In this document: positions 52,855-61,809 of the stretch, in pieces
Position numbering within the stretch: the first letter of the stretch is position 1
Layout: every line of letters begins with the position of its first letter
Assembly (NCBI GenBank): GCA_029246685.1
Contig: JAQWMR010000010.1
Span: forward strand, 186,001 to 250,000
Origin: Acidimicrobiales bacterium
GTDB lineage: Bacteria; Actinomycetota; Acidimicrobiia; Acidimicrobiales; Aldehydirespiratoraceae
DNA: 64,000 bases
Direction of reading: 5' to 3'
Position numbers and translations under genes: made by a program
Notes under the pieces: model-generated
What the model was told of the DNA's origin: nothing
The model's input: the letters and a program-made list of their open reading frames with translations, nothing else
Databases searched by the model: none

Positions 52855-54462
52855 ATGACCTTGGATGCGACGGCGATCGAACAGTTCCAGATGGTCGGGC
52901 AGGACCTTCCGCACCTGCTCGACACCTGGGTGGAGTCGCAGCCGGACACGCCGCTGCTCGTGTGGGAACCCCGGGACGGCACTACCCGGACGTGGACGTA
53001 TCGCGAGTTTCGTGATGAGACGCGCGACATCGCCGCCGGCCTGATCGATCGCGGCGTGCAGCTCGGCGACCGGGTGCTGATCCACGCCGACAACTGCCCC
53101 GAGATGGTGTTGGCCTGGTATGCCTGCGCCCGGATCGGGGCCGTCGGCGTCACTACGAACACCCGCTCCGTTGCCAACGAGGTCGCCTACTTCGCGGAGC
53201 ACTCGAAGGCCGTCGGCGCGATCACGCAACCCCAGTTCGCGTCGCTCGTCTCCGAGGCCGCGCCGCAGCTCGGTTGGATGGTGGTCACCGACGACGACAG
53301 CGGCGAGACGCCCAGCGCGGATCTGCCGGCCGGCACGCAGACCTGGGCGGATCTCCACGGCGACGGGACAACCGTGCCCGAGCGGGCTGCGGATCCGATG
53401 TTGCCGGTCGGCGTGATGTTTACGAGCGGGACGACGTCTCGGCCGAAGGCGGTCGTCCACACCCACGCGAACGCGATCTGGACCTCGCGGATAGGGCCCC
53501 GCAACATCGACCTGCAGCCCGGCGACACCTACCTGATCTACCTTCCGTTCTTCCACGTCAACGCGCAGACCTGGTCGATGTGGAGCGTCCTCGGAGTCGG
53601 CGGGACGGTCGTCCTCCAGCCGAAGTTCAGCTCGAGTCGGTTCTGGGAGGTCGTCGAACGTCACTCGGTCACCCACATCTCCCTGATCCCGTTCGTCTTC
53701 AAGGCGCTTGGTGGCCAGCCGGTGCCGGAGCACACGATTCGGGTCGGCGTGTTCGGCCTCGTCATGCCCATGCTCGAAGGTTGGCTGAACCTGCGAGTGC
53801 TTCCGGCCTACGGCATGACGGAGACGGTGATCCACGCGATCCATGCCCCACTGCATCATCCGTTCCCGGATCGCACGATGGGCTGGCCGACCCCCGGCTA
53901 CGAGGCAATGGTCGTCGATCCGGACTCGGGAACCGCGTGTGGCCCCGAGGAGGTCGGCGAGCTCTGGATGCGGGGTACCCGCGGCATCCAGCTGTTCCTC
54001 GAGTATCTCGACAACGCGGAGGCCAACGAGAAGGCGTTCACCGAGGATGGCTGGTTCCGAACGGGTGACATGGTCAAGGTCGACGACGCGGGCCGCTTCT
54101 TCTACCAGGAACGAGACAAGGACCTGCTGAAGGTCGGTGGCGAGAATGTCTCCGCTCGCCAGGTGGAGGAGACCTGCCGGGAGGTCGGTGGGATCGGCGA
54201 CATCGCGGTGGTCGGGCGCACGCACGACATGCTCGACCAGGTGCCTGTGGCGTTCATCATCAAAGGCGCGGACGCCCCCGATGACGAGGCGAGTCATGGC
54301 CAGTCGATCATCGACCACTGCGCGGCACAGCTCGCGGACTTCAAGGTCCCGCGTGCAGTGCACTTCGTCGACGAGTTCCCGCGAGCGACACTCGACAAGG
54401 TCGCCAAGAACAAGCTGCGTGATCTCGCCGACGAACTTCTGGGTGACGGCGACCAAGGTTGA
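52855..54462 (+). CDS. Acyl-CoA ligase (CaiC/FadD-like ANL superfamily), copy 3
   Basis: A 535-residue AMP-forming ligase. MFTSGTTSRPKAVVH near 185 is the phosphate loop, YGMTETVIHAIH near 320, GWFRTGDMV near 400, KDLLKVGGENVSARQVEE near 422, and TLDKVAKNKLR near 515 has the catalytic Lys. The long middle segment and HVNAQTWSMWSVL resemble carnitine/crotonobetaine- or fatty-acid-CoA ligases. It shares a direction with ligase copy 2, so two different acids may be activated by this locus. Confidence 0.88.
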   Translation: MTLDATAIEQFQMVGQDLPHLLDTWVESQPDTPLLVWEPRDGTTRTWTYREFRDETRDIAAGLIDRGVQLGDRVLIHADNCPEMVLAWYACARIGAVGVTTNTRSVANEVAYFAEHSKAVGAITQPQFASLVSEAAPQLGWMVVTDDDSGETPSADLPAGTQTWADLHGDGTTVPERAADPMLPVGVMFTSGTTSRPKAVVHTHANAIWTSRIGPRNIDLQPGDTYLIYLPFFHVNAQTWSMWSVLGVGGTVVLQPKFSSSRFWEVVERHSVTHISLIPFVFKALGGQPVPEHTIRVGVFGLVMPMLEGWLNLRVLPAYGMTETVIHAIHAPLHHPFPDRTMGWPTPGYEAMVVDPDSGTACGPEEVGELWMRGTRGIQLFLEYLDNAEANEKAFTEDGWFRTGDMVKVDDAGRFFYQERDKDLLKVGGENVSARQVEETCREVGGIGDIAVVGRTHDMLDQVPVAFIIKGADAPDDEASHGQSIIDHCAAQLADFKVPRAVHFVDEFPRATLDKVAKNKLRDLADELLGDGDQG

Positions 54463-54482
54463 CCCGGCTCTAACCTCCCGGC

Positions 54483-55730
54483 ATGGCGGGTCGCTCCGCT
54501 CGAGCCGGGCACGTCGGCGTCGCTGTCCTGGCGCTCTCGTTCGCAGTCATCAAGACGCTCCCGATCGCCGCCACGCTGACCGTCGGCCGGGCTGACGCGC
54601 TGACTCCGTGGTCGAACGCGATCGTCACGGATCCGACCGACCTGCTCGCCGTACCCGCAGTCTTGTTCGCTGCTCCGAGCATTCGCCGTCCGGTCGTCTG
54701 GTAGCGATCGCGGTCGATTCGTGTCGCCGGCTTCGTGATCGCGGCATCTGCGGCAGTTGCGACGAACTCTCCTGACGCAAATCAGGGAGCGGATCTCTTC
54801 GTCGGACCAGACGGGTCCGTCCAGGTGGACGACACGGACGCCTGGAGTGTCACCTTTGACCGGTCGTTGCACCATTACCAGAACGAGGGGCGTCGACCGT
54901 CGAGCCCGGAGTCGTGCTTCCGGCTCCGAGATGGCGTTTCGATCGAGGAGTCATCCGATGGGGGCGCGACGTGGCTCGTCGTGTGGTCCGTCGAGGCAGA
55001 CGCTGCCCAGACGCTTCGATCTCGGAAGGTGACGGCTCTCGACCCAGAGGACATCCGGCCGCGCGATCTGGTCGTGACCGACGCGGAAGTCGTCGCGAGT
55101 TTCGACAGAATCGAGCCTGTCGTGCGGCGACTCGAGGACGGGACGTGGTCGCCAGATCCCTCGGAGTTCCGGTCGCTCCCCGGTGTGGCGCTCGCCATCG
55201 GCGCGGTCGCAGCGCTCCTGGCCGCAACCACACTCGCCGCCTCTGCAGCCGGCCGCAGGGTCGCTCCCGGGCGGGCAATGGGTACGGCGACCGCCGCGAT
55301 CGTCAGCGCTTGGCTGTGCCTCGTCGTCCTTCGGGAGATTGCCGCGGATACTGGAGGTGGCATCTTGGTCCCCCCAGGGAACTTCCGTCTTCCTCTGCTC
55401 GTCCCTTTCGTCTTGCTCCTTCTTCTTCCCTTGGTCGTGGCCTGCGGTCTGGCACTGATGGCGCCGACGCGGCTGTGGACCAGTCTCGACGTTGTGGAAC
55501 GCGTCTTGCTCGGCGCCGCTCTGCTCGCAGTAGTCACCGTTCCGATGATTCCGCTGCTGCGATGGCAAGAGAACGGATCCGGCACCTACGACGGCGCCCT
55601 CTTGGCGACGGTGTTCATCACGGCTGCGGACGTGCTGGTCTCGCCCGCCGTTGTCTGGTGGCGATCGGCTACGACGGCGGAGGCGGGAGCGGGGCGTCCG
55701 GCTGCGGCCGATCAGACCGCGGGGAAGTAG
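54483..55730 (+). pseudogene. Multi-helix membrane protein with an extracytoplasmic domain, interrupted
   Basis: About 415 codons from ATG 54483. An N-terminal region with one or two helices is followed by an in-frame TAG at 54702-54704 after RRPVVW. The same frame then continues with another helix, a soluble domain (residues about 100-225: WSVTFDRSLHHYQNEG onward) and four to five helices. I recognise no family. The stop truncates the protein after 73 residues. It has no frameshift, so a point mutation or error is the only lesion. Confidence 0.62.
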
Positions 55731-56068
55731 CTGACCACACCCACGAGGATCACGAACCCCATCACGATCATTGCGCCCAGCGAGTTGGCGATCGTGTCGC
55801 GGGCCCGGATGTGGAACCAGATCGCGACGCAGAAGTAGGCGATCAGCGCGACGATCGTTGCCGCGCCGACCCACGGCACCCAGAGGCCGATGGCGAGTCC
55901 GACCGCCGAGTCGAACTTCACGAACGGCAGCAGCTTCCGAATCGACTCCGGACAGTTGATCTGGTCAAGCGACTTTCGAATGAAGCTGACCGGTCCGATG
56001 CACGCGATCGCGTCGAGGAGCTGGAAGACGATCAGTGCGATCGCGAGGGCTGGTGCGTCCACATCCAC
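55712..56068 (-). CDS. DoxX-like membrane protein
   Basis: About 118 residues with four helices. GPVSFIRKSLDQINCPESIRKLLPFVKFDSAVGLAIGLWVPW is the conserved core of DoxX-like proteins. GTG 56068 is a tentative start, since no ATG or strong ribosome site exists, and the frame continues upstream to 56290 without homology. It overlaps the decayed membrane gene's 3' end by 19 bases and diverges from the sulfatase. Confidence 0.6.
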   Translation of the reverse strand: MDVDAPALAIALIVFQLLDAIACIGPVSFIRKSLDQINCPESIRKLLPFVKFDSAVGLAIGLWVPWVGAATIVALIAYFCVAIWFHIRARDTIANSLGAMIVMGFVILVGVVSYFPAV

Positions 56069-56132
56069 GTCGCCAGTGAAGCCGGGGGACGGGCGCTTGG
56101 CGTAATCGGGCGAGAGGTGACAGATTCCCCCG

Positions 56133-58397
56133 GTGCCACACAAGATCGGTCTCACCCTGCCCGAGTCGTCTGCGGATCGGCCGGCCGAGCCGTACCGACG
56201 CGGGGCCCCGAACGTCATCCTGATGGTCCTGGATGACTGCGGTTTCGGCCAGCTCGGTTGCTTCGGCGGCCTCATCGATACGCCGAACATCGACCAGCTC
56301 GCCGAGAGCGGGCTCCGCTACACGAATTTCCACACCACGGCGGTGTGCTCGCCCACCCGAGCGTCCGCCCTCACGGGACGAAACCACCATCGCGTGGGCA
56401 TGGGCATGCTTCCCGACATCCCGCTCCCGTTCCCCGCCTACAGCGGCGTCATCCCTCCGGAGGCCGCGACCCTCCCCGCGATTCTCCGCGAAGAGGGCTG
56501 GGTGACATGGGCGATCGGCAAGTGGCACTTGGCGCCGCGGGACCATCGCGGCCCGGCGGGGCCCTTCCATACGTGGCCGACCGGGCAGGGATTCGATCGG
56601 TACTACGGCTTCATCGGTGGTGAGGACAGCCAATGGACGCCCGACATGATCCGCGATCAGAGCTACGTCGAGCGGCCTTCCCGGCCGAGCGAGGGCTATC
56701 ACTTCACGGAAGACATTGCCGACGAGGCGATCGCCAATATCCGTGATCTGCGCCAACATCAGCCTGACAGGCCGTTCATGATGTATTGGGCGACCGGTGC
56801 TCCGCACTCGCCGCACCAGGTGCCCCAGGAGTGGATCGACGCCTACGCGGGGCGCTTCGACGACGGATGGGACGTGCTCCGCGAGCGCACTCTCGAGCGC
56901 CAGAAGGAGCTCGGGATCGTGCCATCCGACGTTGAGCTGTCCGATCGGCCGTCATGGGTCGATGCATGGGACGACCTCGGGGCCGAGGAACAGACGCTCT
57001 ACGCCCGACTCCAAGAGGTTTTCGCCGCGTTTCTGACCCATACGGATGCGCAGATCGGCCGCATCATGGACGAGCTCGAAGCGTCCGGTGAGCTCGACAA
57101 CACGATCGTCGTTCTGATCTCGGACAACGGCGCGTCGGGCGAGGGCGGCCCCCACGGGTCGGTGAATCATCTCGCACAGCTGAACAACCACCTGGAGGAT
57201 CTCGAGCAGCTCAAGGACGAGTCCGACCGCGCCGGAGGTCACCACGGCTACAACCACTACCCCTGGGGATGGGCCCACGCCGGCAATACGCCGCTCAAGC
57301 GCTGGAAGCGGTACGCGTTCGAAGGTGGCGTGCGCGACCCGCTCATCGTCCGCTGGCCCGAACGGGCCGGCGACGTCGGTGGGCTGCGCGACCAGTACTG
57401 CCATGTGGTCGATCTGCTGCCGACCGTTCTCGACCTGCTCGACGTCGACATGCCCACGCAGGTCCGCGGCGTCGACCAGATGTCGCTCGACGGCGTGTCG
57501 CTTCGCCCGACGATCGACGACGCAGGCGCCGCAGACGTCCGCACCTCGCAGTACTACGAGGTCTGGGGGAGCCGGGCGATGTACCACGAGGGCTGGAAGG
57601 TGGTCACCGACCATGTGAACCAGCTCAACCCCTACGAGCGCGAGCGGATGGAAGGCAGCGACGACTTCCGCACGGATCACTGGGCGCTCTACCACTCGGA
57701 CGAAGATTTCAGCGAGATCACCGACCTGTCCGAGACTCACCCTGAGAAACGCGACGAGCTGGTGGCGCTCTGGTGGAAGGAGGCGGGCCGCAACGACGTC
57801 CTGCCCCTCGACGACGCCGTCCAGAACCGGTTCCCCTTCATGCACACGCCGTACCTCGGGTATCGGCGGCGTTATGAGCTACGACGCGGCGAGCGGATCA
57901 GCGTCTATTCCGGCCCGATGATGGGCGGCGGGTTCACCGCAGCGGCGTCGTTGACCGAACCGCTCGGCGACGCGGCGGGAACGATCTGCGAACAGGGCGA
58001 CTGGATCGCCGGCTGGTCGTGGGTCGTGGTCGGCGGCGAGCTCGTGTTCTTCCTGCATGCGCCGGACTCCGGGGCACATCGGTTCGCGGTCCCGGCGCCG
58101 GCGGAGGCGCGGCTGCTCGGCATGGTGATCGCGGATGCGGCCGACGGAGGTTTCGAGGTTGTGATGACCGCCGACGGCCGCGAGATCGGTCGGGGAGCGG
58201 TTGCGGGTCGTGTCCCGGGCATCATCACGACGAACGGTGAGTGGCTGACAGTCGGCTACGCCACGGACTTTCCCGTCGCCGACGACTACGACCCACCCTT
58301 CCCGCTGTCTGCTCTCGACTCCGTTGTGATCGACGCGGGTCCGCCGAAGCTTCCGGAATTCGACGAGCTCATGGCCGAGATGATGAGGCACGAATGA
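56133..58397 (+). CDS. Arylsulfatase-type sulfatase, copy 2 (large)
   Basis: A 754-residue sulfatase. LDDCGFGQLGCFGG near 33 binds metal, VCSPTRASALTGR near 72 gives the formylglycine Cys, AIGKWHLAPRDH near 125, LISDNGASGEGG near 330 and GWAHAGNTPLKRWKRYAFEGG near 380 complete the active site. The C-terminal 170 residues form an extra beta-rich domain. It lacks a signal peptide. Starts at GTG 56133. It overlaps the aminotransferase ATG by four bases, so the two are coupled. Confidence 0.9.
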   Translation: MPHKIGLTLPESSADRPAEPYRRGAPNVILMVLDDCGFGQLGCFGGLIDTPNIDQLAESGLRYTNFHTTAVCSPTRASALTGRNHHRVGMGMLPDIPLPFPAYSGVIPPEAATLPAILREEGWVTWAIGKWHLAPRDHRGPAGPFHTWPTGQGFDRYYGFIGGEDSQWTPDMIRDQSYVERPSRPSEGYHFTEDIADEAIANIRDLRQHQPDRPFMMYWATGAPHSPHQVPQEWIDAYAGRFDDGWDVLRERTLERQKELGIVPSDVELSDRPSWVDAWDDLGAEEQTLYARLQEVFAAFLTHTDAQIGRIMDELEASGELDNTIVVLISDNGASGEGGPHGSVNHLAQLNNHLEDLEQLKDESDRAGGHHGYNHYPWGWAHAGNTPLKRWKRYAFEGGVRDPLIVRWPERAGDVGGLRDQYCHVVDLLPTVLDLLDVDMPTQVRGVDQMSLDGVSLRPTIDDAGAADVRTSQYYEVWGSRAMYHEGWKVVTDHVNQLNPYERERMEGSDDFRTDHWALYHSDEDFSEITDLSETHPEKRDELVALWWKEAGRNDVLPLDDAVQNRFPFMHTPYLGYRRRYELRRGERISVYSGPMMGGGFTAAASLTEPLGDAAGTICEQGDWIAGWSWVVVGGELVFFLHAPDSGAHRFAVPAPAEARLLGMVIADAADGGFEVVMTADGREIGRGAVAGRVPGIITTNGEWLTVGYATDFPVADDYDPPFPLSALDSVVIDAGPPKLPEFDELMAEMMRHE

Positions 58398-59479
58398 CGA
58401 CCGCAGGTCGACCGCGACCGGCCGTCGATGCCCTTCCGGCGTATCGACCTGGCAAGGACGCAGCCCAGGCCGAGGAGGAGCACGGCATCTCCGACGCCAT
58501 CAAGCTCGCCAGCAACGAGAACCCGTGGCCGCCGGTCCCGACGGTCGCCACCGCGATCGCTGAAGCCGCGGCAGGCGTCAACCGCTACGCCGATCATCGA
58601 GCCTCGGTGTTGCGCGCCGAGCTGGCCCGGTCGCTGTCGGTCGATGCCGAGCAGGTGACTGTCGGGTGCGGCTCGGTCGGGCTGCTGCAGCAGCTGTGTC
58701 TGACCTACGTCGACCCGGGTGACGAAGTCGTGTATCCGTGGCGGTCCTTCGAGGTCTATCCCGTCTTCACACAGCTCGTCGGCGGCCGCGCGGTGACCGT
58801 CCCTCTGCGAGAGCACGCGTTCGACCTCGACGCGGTGGCCGACGCCGTGACCGATCGCACCAAGTTGGTGTTCCTCGCCACGCCGAACAATCCCACCGGC
58901 ACCTCCGTGTCGTCTGACGACCTCAATCGGTTCGCCGATCGCGTTGGCCCCGGCACCGTCATCGTGATCGACGAGGCCTATCGCGAGTTCAACGACGCGG
59001 CCCTTGGCGACCCGGTGACAGACGTGCTGCCGAACCATCCGCACACAGTGGTCCTACGCACGTTCTCGAAGGCGCACGGCCTGGCCGGCCTGCGCGTCGG
59101 CTACATGGTCGGCTCGCCCCCTGTCGTCGAGGCCGTGGACAAGACCCTCTTCCCATTTGCAGTCAACGCGATTGCGCAGGCCGCGGCGATCGCAGCGATT
59201 GCCGCCGACGCCGAGGTTGCAGAGCGAGTCGACGTACTGCGAGCGGAACGCGACCGCGTGGCGTCGGCGCTGGGTTCCGACGGGAACACGTTCGTTGCGT
59301 CCGAAGGGAACTTCGTGTGGATGCCCCTTGGCGACCGCACCGACGACGTCTACATCGCCCTCGAGAAATTGGGCGTCGTCACCCGCCCGTTCAGTGGCGA
59401 GGGGATCCGCGTCACAATTGGCACCGCGGACCAGAACGACCGGTTCCTCGCTGCACTGTCCAACGTCGACGCACGCTGA
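58394..59479 (+). CDS. hisC: Histidinol-phosphate aminotransferase-like PLP enzyme
   Basis: A 361-residue fold type I aminotransferase. IKLASNENPWPP near 37, the NNPTGT near 165, VIDEAYREF near 190 and RTFSKAHGLAGLRVGY near 225 (PLP Lys) are all present. This is the HisC-like group, which also holds aromatic or phenylalanine aminotransferases; an isolated copy downstream of a sulfatase may not serve histidine synthesis. It overlaps the sulfatase gene (ATGA). Convergent with the selenoprotein candidate. Confidence 0.85.
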   Translation: MTTAGRPRPAVDALPAYRPGKDAAQAEEEHGISDAIKLASNENPWPPVPTVATAIAEAAAGVNRYADHRASVLRAELARSLSVDAEQVTVGCGSVGLLQQLCLTYVDPGDEVVYPWRSFEVYPVFTQLVGGRAVTVPLREHAFDLDAVADAVTDRTKLVFLATPNNPTGTSVSSDDLNRFADRVGPGTVIVIDEAYREFNDAALGDPVTDVLPNHPHTVVLRTFSKAHGLAGLRVGYMVGSPPVVEAVDKTLFPFAVNAIAQAAAIAAIAADAEVAERVDVLRAERDRVASALGSDGNTFVASEGNFVWMPLGDRTDDVYIALEKLGVVTRPFSGEGIRVTIGTADQNDRFLAALSNVDAR

Positions 59480-59487
59480 GCGGCCCG

Positions 59488-60555
59488 TCAGCGGGGGTGC
59501 GGCGTGGGCGCCAGGTGAGCGGGGATCTCGAGGCCCATCTCTTCGGCGACCGACTCCAGGCCGCGGTCCACCGGCGCACCGATGGCATCGAGCGCCCGGT
59601 TCATCATCGAGAAGTTGCCGGCGACCATCGCGGCCCGATCGGCTGCGTCGGGTCCGAGGGCGATATCGATCCACTCGCGAGCCGGGCCGAGTTCATCGTC
59701 GTCCCGAAGCACGACGGCGTCGACGAACGCGAGCAGGGCCCCGTCGTGGTCCACGCCGGTCTCGCCGACACCGGTGACGAGGGGCTGAGGGCTGAGAGTG
59801 CCGTCGAAGGTGGAGATGCTCGCACGGAGCATCGATGCATGGCTGAGTAGTCAATAGAAGCAGTCGTTGAGGCTGGACGTCCGCGCCGCGATCAGTTCGA
59901 TCTGTGGCCTCGAGAGTCCCTCACGTTCGATCTGCATCTCGAACATCTGGTCCAACGAGAGATAGAGCACGCCGTGCACATCGAACATCGCCTCGGCCTC
60001 CACGGGCACCGCGGAGAGCGATGAGGGAGCCGTTGCGGGCCCCACGGTCGGCGCCCATCCGGTGGTGATCGCGGAGCCGTCGGGCTTTGTCCGCGTCGGC
60101 TCGCCGCCGATCGCCGTCGGAAACTCGTGAAGGGGGAGGCCGAGCCCGTAGCTCGCGGTGTCGATCGCCATCAGCCGGCTGATGATGCCGACGATCTCGA
60201 TATAGCCATACGGGTCGAGGCCGTCCATTTCCCAGCGCGCGACGTCGGTGCCGCGGATGGACGCCGGCTCAGCGGCAACGCGGCGAGTTGCTTCCTCAAC
60301 CGGCGCGGGCAGGATGCCGCTCAGCTCTTCGCCGGCAAGTGCCTGGCGGGCATCGGACGCGATGGCGAGGCGCTCGGCGCCGCTCCACCACGTGCCGGCG
60401 TTGGCGAGACGTTCCCATTCCCGGTCGACCAGATCTGCAAAATCCTCGCGAGGGTCGGTCGGGGTCGGCGTGTCGTAGCGAAGATCCACGTCGGGCGTGT
60501 CGTCGATCGTCGGGTCGTCGGTGGTGTCGCGCTTCTTGCGGCTGAAGAGACCCAT
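59488..60555 (-). CDS. AhpD-like (CMD-fold) probable selenoprotein, CxxU
   Basis: About 355 residues when TGA 59851-59853 (codon 235) is read as selenocysteine. The frame before it ends NDCFY, and after it runs on with LLSHASMLRASI to a normal TGA at 59488. C232-F-Y-U235 replaces the AhpD CxxC. Glu220 (12 before the Cys) and His239 (4 after the Sec) match M. tuberculosis AhpD Glu118/Cys130/Cys133/His137. Helices flanking this core (ALLAFVDAVVLRDDDELGP) are CMD-like. Residues 1-120 are an unknown extension. ATG 60555 has GAGGATAA upstream and lies three bases from the FAH stop. A hairpin at 59815-59833 may be the SECIS. The likely role is peroxide or thiol redox chemistry. Confidence 0.82.
59815..59833 (-). 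promoter_or_regulatory. Candidate bacterial SECIS hairpin
   Basis: Downstream of the in-frame UGA (minus strand) GAUGCUC-CGUGC-GAGCAUC forms a perfect 7-bp stem with a five-base loop. Twenty-four bases lie between UGA and the loop, inside the 16-37-base range commonly used for bacterial SECIS elements, and the loop has a G in its second position with GU following. The element lies inside the coding sequence, as in bacteria. Confidence 0.65.
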
Positions 60556-60558
60556 GCT

Positions 60559-61386
60559 TTATCCTCGCACCTGGTTGCGGCAGACGTTCTGACACTCGCC
60601 GATTCCGTCGATCATCGTCCGAACCACGGTGCCGTCCATCATCCACTCGGGTGGTGTCCGCGCCGCGCCGACCCCGCCGGGCGTCCCGGTCGCGATCACA
60701 TCGCCCGGCTCGAGCGTGATGATCGTGCTGAGGTCCGCAACGATGTCGACGGCATTGAAGACCAGCTCACTGGTGTTGCTCTCCTGCTTGACGACGCCGT
60801 CGATCTCGCAACGGATGGCCAGCCCGGAGCCGTCGCCGAGTTCGTCGCGGGTGACGAGTTCGGGGCCGAGTGGCGTCATGGACTCGAAGGTCTTGCCGGC
60901 GAGGAACTGGGTGGTTCGGCGCTGGTAGTCGCGCACGCTGACGTCGTTGAGCACGGTGTAGCCGGCGATTGCGGCGAGGGCGTCGGCCGACGAGGCGTGG
61001 CGGAGCTCAGTGCCGATGATCACCGCGAGCTCGGCTTCCCAGTCGATGCTCGTGGAAGTCGCCGGGTCCGGAAGTGCGATGTCGTCGTGGGCGCCGATGA
61101 GTGCCTGGCGGAACTTCGCGAAGTAGGTGGGCGCGGGCGGAACGTCCCGACCCATTTCCTCGATGTGATCGCGGTAGTTGACACCGACGCAAACGATCTT
61201 TCCGGGGTGCGTGATCAGCGGCGCGAGGTCGGCTGTCGCCCGGTCCACTGCGGGTCCGTGGACGTGGCCGCCGTCACCGCTGCGCAGGAGTTCGCCGACG
61301 TCGGCGTGATCGAGCACGACGTAGTGGTCATCCTCGACTCGGGCCGCTCGCGTGGTACCGTCGTGGCGAACTGTGGCGAAGCGCAT
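60559..61386 (-). CDS. Fumarylacetoacetate hydrolase-family protein
   Basis: A 275-residue enzyme. KIVCVGVNYRDHIEEMG near 65, FAKFRQALIGAHDDIALP near 92, DWEAELAVIIG near 115, VSVRDYQRRTTQFLAGKTFESMTPLGP near 152 and GDVIATGTPGGVG near 225 are typical FAH motifs with the metal acids. Members hydrolyse or decarboxylate beta-diketone acids at ring-cleavage steps. Its stop lies three bases from the selenoprotein start. Part of a leftward operon. Confidence 0.88.
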   Translation of the reverse strand: MRFATVRHDGTTRAARVEDDHYVVLDHADVGELLRSGDGGHVHGPAVDRATADLAPLITHPGKIVCVGVNYRDHIEEMGRDVPPAPTYFAKFRQALIGAHDDIALPDPATSTSIDWEAELAVIIGTELRHASSADALAAIAGYTVLNDVSVRDYQRRTTQFLAGKTFESMTPLGPELVTRDELGDGSGLAIRCEIDGVVKQESNTSELVFNAVDIVADLSTIITLEPGDVIATGTPGGVGAARTPPEWMMDGTVVRTMIDGIGECQNVCRNQVRG

Positions 61387-61395
61387 CCGCCGACG

Positions 61396-61809
61396 TTACC
61401 CGTCCTCGTAGGGGAGATCGGCCGGGTGACAGTTGCGGTAGTCGGGCTCCGGGTCGACCGTGAACCGCCGAGCCGAGACGGTCTCGCGGTTCTCGAGGAT
61501 CGCCTTGCAAACACGATGCATGCCGTCCATCCCCCTGCCGTCGGCGCCGAGGATGATCGGATACGACAGGTCAGTGGCACCCATCAGGATCGTGTGTTCG
61601 ATCACGGCCCGAACGGTCGGGCGCTGATAGTCGTCGTCGAACCAGTAGACCGAGTCCACCTCGGTGATCTCGCTCAGCGGCACGTGCTCGACCGGGAAGT
61701 CCGCACTCAACTCGATCAGGCGGAAGACGTCCCACGCCTTACGACCGTTGTCGTCGGACATGAAGTGGTACTGCTGACGCAGGCCGGGGATCCGGGCTGG
61801 GCGCGTCAC
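61396..61809 (-). CDS. ParB/sulfiredoxin-fold-like small protein
   Basis: A 137-residue soluble protein. LILGADGRGMDGMHRVCKAILE near 85 resembles the GxHR box of the ParB N-terminal/sulfiredoxin fold, which binds nucleotides. Upstream residues (VEHVPLSEITEVDSVYWFDDD) fit the first strand of that fold. No other domain is present. GTG 61809 overlaps the TfoX-like stop (GTGA), and the FAH gene begins 9 bases downstream, so it is translated within the operon. Function unknown. Confidence 0.6.
   Translation of the reverse strand: MTRPARIPGLRQQYHFMSDDNGRKAWDVFRLIELSADFPVEHVPLSEITEVDSVYWFDDDYQRPTVRAVIEHTILMGATDLSYPIILGADGRGMDGMHRVCKAILENRETVSARRFTVDPEPDYRNCHPADLPYEDG

Noticed and set aside
52831..54456. 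A 541-codon minus-strand frame opposite acyl-CoA ligase copy 3
   Set aside because: No recognisable domain, while the plus strand has the complete ANL motif set.
59488..59832. Separate short CMD-like gene starting at ATG 59832
   Set aside because: It would lack the catalytic Cys/His core, and the upstream frame supplies exactly the missing half in the same frame across a single TGA.
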